Shown here piece by piece: positions 21,825-27,438 of a stretch of DNA of 27,438 nucleotides (position 1 is the stretch's first letter; each line of letters begins with the position of its first letter). Made by a program: the position numbers and the translations under genes. Under the pieces are notes generated by a model. That model saw only the letters and a list, made by a program, of their open reading frames with translations. It was not told the origin of the DNA and ran no database searches. The stretch is from positions 1-27,438 of the IMG/VR virus record IMGVR_UViG_3300025276_000173; one strand, written 5' to 3'. The DNA comes from a virus.

Positions 21825-21836
21825 TATTATATAAAT
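21825..21836 (+). promoter_or_regulatory. TATTATATA element before the coiled-coil and scaffold genes
   Basis: TATTATATA at 21825-21833, AAT, then the ATG at 21837. TTGAAAATA again sits 19 bases upstream, as at 21073. Confidence 0.55.
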
Positions 21837-22223
21837 ATGAATATTCAAAATAGAGTTTTTAAGAAACTTGCAGAAGTAGAAAAAGTTGAATTGTCTGTTC
21901 AGAAAGTTGAGTTGGCAAGAAAAGCACCAAGTGTTTTAAAAGATTTAAATAAATTAGATGATAAGTTGAAAAAAGCAGAAGCAAAAATTTCAACTGTATT
22001 TAATTCATATAGAAAAGCTTGGCAAGATTTTCAAGACATTATTAATGATGTTTCTGGAGATAGAGATAAACTTGAAAATGATGTAGCTGAAATTAATCAA
22101 GCCGCTATGGATTTAGGAGTTGATTTTAGTTCTGTTGATGGTTTAAAACAAGCACAAGATGCTTCAAGAATGTTAGATGGATTAATTCCAGATTTAAAAA
22201 GATTATACAATAAACCAAAATAA
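21837..22223 (+). CDS. Coiled-coil capsid-region protein, unknown
   Basis: This 128-residue, all-helical protein is rich in Lys, Asp and Glu (KLAEVEKVELSVQKVELARKAPSVLKDLNKLDDKLKKAEAKI). It carries heptad-like hydrophobic spacing over most of its length. It sits between the protease and the acidic scaffold candidate in the head-assembly group, so a scaffold or internal head role is possible. I recognise no specific family. Confidence 0.75.
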   Translation: MNIQNRVFKKLAEVEKVELSVQKVELARKAPSVLKDLNKLDDKLKKAEAKISTVFNSYRKAWQDFQDIINDVSGDRDKLENDVAEINQAAMDLGVDFSSVDGLKQAQDASRMLDGLIPDLKRLYNKPK

Positions 22224-22233
22224 ACATTAATAT

Positions 22234-22806
22234 ATGAACACAAAAGAAACATTAAACAAGGTTCGCACTTTACTAGGGATAGAGGTAAAGTTTGAGCAAA
22301 CTAAACTTGATAATGGTGCTGTATTAGAAGCAGAAGTATTTGAAGCAGGAGCTGAGATATTTGTCGTTGCAGACGATGAAAGAGTAGCTGTGCCTGTTGG
22401 AGAATACCAAACTGAAGATGGTAAAATTATCGTAGTTTCAGAAGAAGGGATTATTGCTGAAATTAAAGATGCTGAAGCAGAAGAAGAAGAAGCACCAGCA
22501 ACTGAAGAAGTAGTTGAAGAAGAAGAATTATCAACTGAACCAGCAACTCCTAAAAAAGTAGTTAAATCAATTAGCGAAGAAACATTCTTTTCTGAAATTG
22601 AAAAATTAAGAAATGAGATCAACGAACTTAAACTTGCAAAAGTAGAAGTAAAAGAAGAAGAAGTAGTAGAATTATCTGCTGATTCAGAAGTTGAAGGAAT
22701 TTCACACAATCCAGAGAATTTAGCAGATAAAAAAGAATTAAATCTTTATTCTCAAAAATCAAAGAGTACAACAATTAGTAGAATTTTTAATAAAATAAAT
22801 AAATAA
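22234..22806 (+). CDS. Acidic scaffold-like capsid assembly protein
   Basis: This 190-residue protein is placed immediately before the major capsid gene. A folded-looking N-terminus (1-75) precedes a very acidic, Glu/Ala-rich disordered stretch (about 78-105) and a helical segment (112-140, FFSEIEKLRNEINELKL). The end is basic (about 170-190, SKSTTISRIFNKINK). This layout is typical of scaffolding proteins, which are degraded by the prohead protease and use a basic tail to touch the capsid protein. The Glu repeats also create a spurious Ser-rich ORF on the opposite strand. Confidence 0.75.
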   Translation: MNTKETLNKVRTLLGIEVKFEQTKLDNGAVLEAEVFEAGAEIFVVADDERVAVPVGEYQTEDGKIIVVSEEGIIAEIKDAEAEEEEAPATEEVVEEEELSTEPATPKKVVKSISEETFFSEIEKLRNEINELKLAKVEVKEEEVVELSADSEVEGISHNPENLADKKELNLYSQKSKSTTISRIFNKINK

Positions 22807-22810
22807 AAAA

Positions 22811-23746
22811 ATGCCACAACCAACAATTACAACAACTTACGCAGGAGAATTTGCAGGGAAATATGTATCCGCAGCACTTTTATCTGGTAAAACAATTTCA
22901 AACGGTTTAATCGAAGTTAAACCAAATGTAAAACACAAAGAAGTTTTAAAAAGAGTAGATTTAGCAGGAGCAATTGCAAATGCATCTTGTGATTTCACAT
23001 CTGCTGGAACTGTTACTTTAACAGAAAGAGTAATCGAACCAAAAGAATTACAAGTAAATTTAGAGCTTTGTAAAACTCCATTCCAATCAGATTGGGAAGC
23101 AGTATCAATGGGATATTCTGCATTTGACAATTTACCATCTAATTTTTCTGATTACTTTATCGGATTAATGGCTGAAAAAATTGCAGAGCAAACTGAATTA
23201 GACATCTGGAGTGGAACAGCAGGAGCAGGAACTTTTGATGGTTTCTCAACTTTATTATCTGCTGATGCAGGACACACAGGAGCAAAGAAAATTACAGGAG
23301 AAGCAATAACTTCTGCTAACGTAATTTCACAACTAGAATTGGTAGAAGCACAAATACCAAATGCTGTTTATGATAAAGAAGATTTATTTATCTATGTTTC
23401 TCCAAACATCTTAAGAGCTTATAAGTCAGCTTTAGGAGGTTTCCAAGCAAACGGACAAGGAGCTGCTGGTGTTAATGCACAAGGTCAAAACCAAGATATT
23501 GACATCCAATACTTCAACGGTGTTAAAATTGTTGCTGCAAACGGATTAGCAAATAATGCTGCAATCGCTACAACTAAATCAAACTTATTCTTTGGAACTG
23601 GTTTATTATCAGATCACAATGAAATAAAGGTTTTAGATATGGCTGATTTAGATGGTTCAAAAAATGTAAGATTTATTGCTCGTTATACTGCTGGAGTTCA
23701 GTATGCTGTTGTAGATAATATCGTTTCTTACGGATTAGGACTATAA
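22811..23746 (+). CDS. Major capsid protein (HK97-fold)
   Basis: This 311-residue protein is the expected major head subunit, placed after protease and scaffold and followed by a strong terminator. Features include AGEFAGKYVSAALLSGKTISNGLIEVKPNVKHKEVLKRV at the N-terminus and the E-loop/P-domain-like stretch KELQVNLELCKTPFQSDWEA. A-domain-like blocks IYVSPNILRAYKSALGG and IQYFNGVKIVAANGL are present, with a C-terminal RYTAGVQYAVVDNIVSYG. The A-domain and P-domain order fits HK97-like capsids of Bacteroidota phages. No separate decoration gene is obvious. The codons are more GC-rich and regular than in its neighbours, as expected for a highly expressed gene. Confidence 0.9.
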   Translation: MPQPTITTTYAGEFAGKYVSAALLSGKTISNGLIEVKPNVKHKEVLKRVDLAGAIANASCDFTSAGTVTLTERVIEPKELQVNLELCKTPFQSDWEAVSMGYSAFDNLPSNFSDYFIGLMAEKIAEQTELDIWSGTAGAGTFDGFSTLLSADAGHTGAKKITGEAITSANVISQLELVEAQIPNAVYDKEDLFIYVSPNILRAYKSALGGFQANGQGAAGVNAQGQNQDIDIQYFNGVKIVAANGLANNAAIATTKSNLFFGTGLLSDHNEIKVLDMADLDGSKNVRFIARYTAGVQYAVVDNIVSYGLGL

Positions 23747-23774
23747 TATAACTTAATTAATAATCATTAAAATT

Positions 23775-23802
23775 GGGGTAGGTTCTTGCCTATCCCTTTT
23801 TT
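23775..23802 (+). terminator. Rho-independent terminator after the capsid gene
   Basis: The stem GGGGTAGG (23775-23782) pairs with CCTATCCC (23789-23796) with one G-U pair across a 6-base loop, followed by six T. It lies 28 bases after the capsid stop and would end or attenuate the capsid transcript before the tail-tube gene. Confidence 0.85.
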
Positions 23803-23822
23803 ATTTAAAACAATATAATAAT

Positions 23823-24356
23823 ATGGCTTGTTTAACAATAGGAAATGGAAGAACATTACCTTGTAAAAAATCAACTGGGGGATTAAAAGCAGTTTATTTT
23901 GCTGATTATGGTACTTTAGGCGCTCCTTCAATAACTGGTTCTGAGATCACTGGTTTGGGTGGAAATCCAGATTGGTACAAATACGACATTAATGGTTCTT
24001 CTTCTTTAGAAACAACTGTTAATAGTTCAACAGAAAACGGAAGTTTATTTTATGCACAAACTTTGAATTTAAGTTTACTTGTATTAGATAAATCAACACA
24101 AGAACAAATTAAAATTTTAGCAACTAGCAGACCTCATGTCATTGTTGAAGATTACAATGGTAATTTATTTATGATTGGTTTAGAAAACGGAACAGAAACA
24201 ACAGGAGGTTCAATCGTAACTGGTGCTTCAATGGGAGATGCTCAATCTTTTTCATTAACACTTGAAGCAAAGGAAACATCTCCAGCTTATTTTGTTGGAT
24301 CAACTTATGATCTTGCAGCAGATACTAATGCATCACAAATAAATCCAAACGCTTAG
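23823..24356 (+). CDS. Major tail (tube) protein candidate
   Basis: This 177-residue protein begins MACLTIGNGRTLPCKKSTGGLKAVYF, a start recurring in flavobacterial tail-tube proteins (recollection). A beta-rich body (NGSSSLETTVNSSTENGSLFYAQTLNLSLLVL, LENGTETTGGSIVTGASMGDAQSFSLTLEAKE) resembles tube folds. It is placed alone between two terminators, which suits a subunit needed in high amount. The tape measure and other tail genes lie upstream, not beside it. The start ATG is preceded by an AT-rich tract without an exact TATTATATA, so its promoter is unclear. Confidence 0.75.
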   Translation: MACLTIGNGRTLPCKKSTGGLKAVYFADYGTLGAPSITGSEITGLGGNPDWYKYDINGSSSLETTVNSSTENGSLFYAQTLNLSLLVLDKSTQEQIKILATSRPHVIVEDYNGNLFMIGLENGTETTGGSIVTGASMGDAQSFSLTLEAKETSPAYFVGSTYDLAADTNASQINPNA

Positions 24357-24379
24357 AATTTTTTCATCTTTGGTTTTAA

Positions 24380-24414
24380 AAAGGGATAGTCTTAAGTGAT
24401 TATTCCTTTTTTTT
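24380..24414 (+). terminator. Rho-independent terminator after the tail-tube gene
   Basis: The stem AAAGGGATA (24380-24388) pairs with TATTCCTTT (24401-24409), with one G-U pair, around a 12-base loop, followed by further T (to 24414). It lies 23 bases after the stop, and the TATTATATA element for the next operon follows at 24446. Confidence 0.8.
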
Positions 24415-24445
24415 ATTTTAAATAAATAAAAAAACAAAGTTTTTG

Positions 24446-24457
24446 TATTATATATAT
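24446..24457 (+). promoter_or_regulatory. TATTATATA element before the portal operon
   Basis: TTTTTG precedes TATTATATA (24446-24454), then TAT and the ATG at 24458, with the standard 12-base spacing. It is directly downstream of a terminator, so new initiation here is needed for the portal genes. Confidence 0.55.
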
Positions 24458-24820
24458 ATGAAACATTTGTTGCCAATATCAGCTTCACAAACTATAAAAG
24501 TAATTCCAAGAGTATATGCTACTTCTGTTACTTTAAAATTAAGAGATGACAGTACAAATGATACAAATACTTTATTGATTACTGGTGTTAAAACTGGTAA
24601 TTATATTAGCTTATCAAGTGTTTTTGATTTAAAAGAAGGTCGTTTTTACGATTTAAAAATATACAATGGTCAAGGTGTAGTCTCTGAATCTGATATAATA
24701 TACAGAGATAAAATATTTTGTACTTCACAATCAACAAACCAATCTAACAACGAACATTATACAGTAAATAAAGACGAGTATAAATCAAAGGGTGGTAATA
24801 ACGATTTTATAATATTATGA
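24458..24820 (+). CDS. Phage structural-region protein, unknown
   Basis: This 120-residue protein is made mostly of predicted beta strands (TIKVIPRVYATSVTLKLRDDS, TLLITGVKTGNYISLSSVF, RFYDLKIYNGQGVVSESDIIYRDKIF), with a polar disordered tail (about 95-120). The start is ATG 24458, placed by the TATTATATA element; an in-frame TTG at 24443 lies within that element and is rejected. It overlaps the portal by 4 bases. It resembles a small capsid- or tail-associated beta protein, but no family is identified. Confidence 0.7.
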   Translation: MKHLLPISASQTIKVIPRVYATSVTLKLRDDSTNDTNTLLITGVKTGNYISLSSVFDLKEGRFYDLKIYNGQGVVSESDIIYRDKIFCTSQSTNQSNNEHYTVNKDEYKSKGGNNDFIIL

Positions 24821-26643
24821 GTAAACGTATAAATAAATTCAGAAAAGAAACGGTAAGTAAACCAAGCAACTCAAAAGTTAGTTTTGTTAATTTATCTACT
24901 TACACATCTCCAGCAATTGTTGAATCTAAGAATAAAGAATGGGTTGAATTTGGTGCAGACAACAATTACTTTCAGTTTTTAATTGATAGGTATAACGGAA
25001 GCGCAACAAATAACGCAGTTATAAATGCTATTTCTCAAATGATATACGGAAGGGGATTAGATGCAACTGATAGTTCAAGAAAGCCAGAGCAATACGCAAG
25101 AATGATCTCTTTATTTAAAAAAGAAGATGTAAGAAGGTTTGCCTATGATTTAAAATTAGCAGGACAATGTGCAATTCAAGTAATTTATTCAAAGGATAAA
25201 AAAAGTATTGTAAAAATTGAACATTTACCAATTGAAACATTAAGAGCTGAAAAATGTAGTGCTGATGACAAACAAGTACAAGCGTATTATTATCATCCAG
25301 ATTGGGCAAATATTAAACCAAGTGAAGAACCTTTAAGAATACCTGCTTTTGGTGTTTCAAAGAATACACAACCAATTGAGATATTATATGTAAAACCTTA
25401 CAAAGCTGGAATGTATTATTATAGCACACCAGATTATCAAGGTGGTTTACAATATGCTGAATTAGAAGAAGAAATTTCAAACTATCATTTAAACAATATA
25501 ATGAATGGTTTAGCTCCTTCAATGTTGATTAATTTCAACAATGGAGTACCAGATGAAGAAAAACAATCTTTAATAGAAAGCAAAATACAACAGAAGTTTC
25601 AAGGTAGTTCAAACGCAGGAAAATTTATACTTGCTTTTAATGATGATAAAGAATCAGCAGCAGATATAAACCCTGTTCAATTATCAGATGCACATAACCA
25701 ATATCAATTCCTTTCTGATGAATCTCAAAAGAAAGTAATGGTATCTCACAGAGTTGTTTCTCCTATTTTATTAGGTATAAAAGATAGCAGTGGTTTTGGA
25801 AACAATGCAGATGAATTAAAAACTGCTTCTATATTAATGGATAATACAGTTACTAGACCATTTCAAGAGCTTTTAATAGATGCTTTTGATAGAATACTAG
25901 CGTTTAACGGTAGTGCATTAAACCTATACTTTAAGACTTTACAGCCATTACAATTTGTTGATTTAGAGAATGTACAGGATCAAGAAACAAGAGAGGAAGA
26001 AACTGGTGTTAAGTTATCATTATCAAAAGATGGTAAAGTAGTAGGTAAAGAGTTAATTGATTTAGCTGATGAAGATGTAGAAGGTTGGAAATTAATTGAT
26101 GAAATGGATGTAGACTATGAAAAAGAAGATGAGTTAGATTTAGAAATACAAAAATTAAATTCTCAAAAAGAATCTATTTTTTCTAAAATGTATGATTTTG
26201 TAAGAAGTGGAACTGCAAGACCTAATAGAAAAAGTAAGCAAGATAAAGAAATAGATGGTGTTCAATATAAAGTTCGTTACAGATATTCTCCTTTAGATGC
26301 TTCTGAAGATACAAGACCTTTTTGTAGAAATATGATTAGAGTAAATAAGCTATATAGAAAAGAAGATATTATAGCTATGGAAAACAAACCAGTAAATAAA
26401 GGTTGGGGTTTAAAAGGTGCAGATACTTATTCAATTTGGCTCTACAAAGGCGGTGGTAATTGCCACCACAAATGGAGGCGAGAAACTTATGAATTTGTTG
26501 GAGAAGGAAAAGCAAGTATAGGTAGAAGTGATAAAATAAGTACAGGAAAATCAGAAAGAGAGGGTTACAGAATTAGAAATCCTAAAGAGGTTGCTATGCG
26601 TCCAACTGATATGCCTGATAACGGATTTGTAAATAAAAGATAG
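24817..26643 (+). CDS. Portal protein with a fused C-terminal Cys/His domain
   Basis: This is a 608-residue protein. Residues about 20-440 have HK97-like portal character (FVNLSTYTSPAIVESKNKEWVEFGADNNYFQFLIDRYNGSATNNAVINAISQMIYGRG, then helices and a long EEISNYHLNNIMNGLAPSMLINF). After an acidic helix and linker (about 440-475), a separate domain (about 477-555) contains RPFCRNM (about 500) and GGGNCHHKWRRETY (about 545-558). That Cys/His-rich stretch recalls MuF-type minor head domains (H-x-x-C-R-C), suggesting a portal-MuF-like fusion, but the match is partial. It forms the head-to-tail vertex and docks TerL. The usual separate MuF gene is not seen elsewhere. Confidence 0.85.
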   Translation: MSKRINKFRKETVSKPSNSKVSFVNLSTYTSPAIVESKNKEWVEFGADNNYFQFLIDRYNGSATNNAVINAISQMIYGRGLDATDSSRKPEQYARMISLFKKEDVRRFAYDLKLAGQCAIQVIYSKDKKSIVKIEHLPIETLRAEKCSADDKQVQAYYYHPDWANIKPSEEPLRIPAFGVSKNTQPIEILYVKPYKAGMYYYSTPDYQGGLQYAELEEEISNYHLNNIMNGLAPSMLINFNNGVPDEEKQSLIESKIQQKFQGSSNAGKFILAFNDDKESAADINPVQLSDAHNQYQFLSDESQKKVMVSHRVVSPILLGIKDSSGFGNNADELKTASILMDNTVTRPFQELLIDAFDRILAFNGSALNLYFKTLQPLQFVDLENVQDQETREEETGVKLSLSKDGKVVGKELIDLADEDVEGWKLIDEMDVDYEKEDELDLEIQKLNSQKESIFSKMYDFVRSGTARPNRKSKQDKEIDGVQYKVRYRYSPLDASEDTRPFCRNMIRVNKLYRKEDIIAMENKPVNKGWGLKGADTYSIWLYKGGGNCHHKWRRETYEFVGEGKASIGRSDKISTGKSEREGYRIRNPKEVAMRPTDMPDNGFVNKR

Positions 26644-27144
26644 ATGGCAACAGCATTATTCATAAGTAGAACGGATTTAGTAAAGAATAGTATTCTTGAT
26701 GGGAATGTAGATACTGATAAATTCATACAATTTATTAAGATTTCACAGGAAATACATATACAAAACTATTTAGGTGGAAAATTATATGATAAAATATCAG
26801 CAGATATTATTGCAGATACTTTAACAGGGGATTATTTATCCCTTGTTACAGATTATGTACAGCCTATGTTGATTCATTATGCAATGGTTGATTATTTACC
26901 ATTTGCAGCTTACCAAGTTAAAAACGGTGGAGTATTTAAACACAATTCAGAAAATGCTGAAACAGTTTCTAAAGATGAAGTTGATTTTTTAGTACAAAAA
27001 CAAAGGGATTTTGCTGAATATTATACAAGAAGGTTTGTTGATTATATGTGTTTTAACAGTACTAAATTTCCAGAATATACAAGTAATAGTGATTCTGATG
27101 TTTATCCAGATAAAGATATTAATTCTTCAAATTGGGTACTATAA
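26644..27144 (+). CDS. Head-tail connector-like protein
   Basis: This 166-residue protein starts immediately after the portal stop. A helical N-terminus (FISRTDLVKNSILDGNVDTDKFIQFIKISQEIHIQNYLGGKLYDKISADI) is followed by a core (YVQPMLIHYAMVDYLPFAAYQVKNGG) and a Trp/Tyr-rich end. It matches my memory of Bacteroidota phage gp6-like connectors (a DUF6712-type family). It would add the ring below the portal. The next ORF overlaps its stop by one base. Confidence 0.75.
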   Translation: MATALFISRTDLVKNSILDGNVDTDKFIQFIKISQEIHIQNYLGGKLYDKISADIIADTLTGDYLSLVTDYVQPMLIHYAMVDYLPFAAYQVKNGGVFKHNSENAETVSKDEVDFLVQKQRDFAEYYTRRFVDYMCFNSTKFPEYTSNSDSDVYPDKDINSSNWVL

Positions 27145-27221
27145 TGAAAGTATTATATAAACCAAAACAAGCAAACGTTGTTAAATTGAAAAAGTATTTA
27201 ACTAAAAAAGAAAATAAATAA
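27144..27221 (+). CDS. Tiny basic ORF between connector and next gene
   Basis: This 25-residue ORF with an ATG in the preceding stop (TAATG) ends in a TAATG shared with the next gene. It is Lys-rich (KQANVVKLKKYLTKKENK). Double coupling suggests translation, but the length gives little support. An exact TATTATATA at 27151 lies inside it, without the usual nearby ATG. Confidence 0.4.
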   Translation: MKVLYKPKQANVVKLKKYLTKKENK

Positions 27222-27403
27222 TGGCAAACGAAATATACGATAGTACTTGGTGGGGTAACACAATACAAACTGCATCTTCAATAGGTACATCTACTGAAAT
27301 GATACAAGGACAGTTTAATATGGAGGATAGGCAAGAGGTTGAAGCAGTAAAATGTTTAGCAGATGCAATTCATAGAATAGGAATACAAGACATACAAAAT
27401 TAA
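27221..27403 (+). CDS. Small structural-region protein, unknown
   Basis: This 60-residue protein begins in the preceding stop and ends five bases before the ATG of the gene that crosses the window edge. It has an aromatic start (IYDSTWWGNTI) and a helical end (RQEVEAVKCLADAIHRIGIQDIQ). Similar short genes occur at this place in flavobacterial phages (recollection). No domain is recognised. Confidence 0.65.
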   Translation: MANEIYDSTWWGNTIQTASSIGTSTEMIQGQFNMEDRQEVEAVKCLADAIHRIGIQDIQN

Positions 27404-27408
27404 AAACA

Positions 27409-27438
27409 ATGGCAAAACCAAAATTAGCATTAATACCA
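27409..27438 (+). CDS. 5' end of a small phage structural-region protein, continues at base 1
   Basis: The last 30 bases form an ATG followed by nine sense codons (MAKPKLALIP) and run off the right edge. The reading frame is exactly the one that enters at base 1, so the two pieces together would give a 105-residue protein. The ATG lies five bases after the stop of the preceding 60-residue gene, as expected for the next gene in the late operon. Short late proteins starting with a similar K-x-A-L-I-P stretch occur in flavobacterial phages (recollection, not searched). The function is unknown. Confidence 0.75.
   Translation, partial: MAKPKLALIP

Noticed and set aside
22227-22709. Minus-strand 160-aa ORF opposite the scaffold-like gene
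   Set aside because: Ser/Thr-rich low-complexity reading is the antisense of the Glu-rich stretch on the plus strand; it is a shadow ORF.
26827-26842. GGGAT...ATCCC palindrome in the connector gene as a terminator
   Set aside because: Within a well-supported coding region and without a T-run.
27151-27159. Exact TATTATATA within the tiny ORF
   Set aside because: It lies inside a coupled ORF without the 12-base ATG spacing; about one chance match per strand is expected in such AT-rich DNA.
1-27438. CRISPR array, insertion sequence or restriction system
   Set aside because: No spaced direct-repeat array, no transposase-like ORF and no methyltransferase or restriction motifs were seen on either strand.

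Overview
The window reads as the complete genome of a temperate, tailed, siphovirus-like phage of a Bacteroidota host, most likely Flavobacteriia. The DNA is very AT-rich. Start codons lack Shine-Dalgarno sequences, Bacteroidota-type TAnnTTTG promoter elements occur in the control and replication regions, and many proteins resemble flavobacterial phage families. Two observations indicate a circular (or circularly permuted) genome rather than an integrated prophage. An ORF starting at 27409 runs off the right end and continues in frame into the ORF that enters at base 1. An attP-like tRNA-Met fragment sits inside the window next to the integrase, with phage genes on both sides.

Layout. (1) 1-1673 is the end of the late operon and the lysis cassette: T7-lysozyme-type amidase, small proteins and a 3TM-type holin. 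A cluster of TGTAAA/TTTACA inverted repeats follows the amidase. (2) 1702-2433 is a calcineurin-like phosphoesterase with its own motif-bearing start, convergent with (3) the leftward tyrosine integrase (2428-3726). (4) 3679-3943 is the attachment region: the 42-nt 3' part of a tRNA-Met(CAT), flanked on both sides by paired 12-bp direct repeats that look like integrase arm sites, plus a perfect 14-bp hairpin in front of int. (5) 4112-5333 is the lysogeny switch: a leftward HTH repressor-like gene, a divergent TAnnTTTG promoter and a second HTH-like protein. (6) 5333-12554 is the early/replication module: an SSB-like candidate, primase-SF3 helicase, DnaA domain IV-like protein, SNF2-type helicase, VRR-NUC nuclease, a sigma-70-like factor and many tiny coupled ORFs. 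(7) 12631-27438 (continuing to 288) is packaging and morphogenesis. Its order is TerS, TerL, tail assembly with an apparent programmed -1 frameshift, tail/baseplate proteins, tape measure, protease, scaffold candidate, major capsid protein, tail tube, portal and connector.

How it works together. The repressor and integrase regions would set lysogeny. The early TAnnTTTG promoters can be read by host polymerase. Six exact copies of a different motif, TATTATATA, precede the late genes, five of them at exactly 12 nt from an ATG. A phage sigma-like gene lies just upstream of the late block, so I propose that it reads these elements as late promoters, probably producing leaderless or nearly leaderless mRNAs. 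Rho-independent terminators isolate the capsid and tail-tube genes. Functional names are by recognition of motifs and family resemblance only; no database search was possible.
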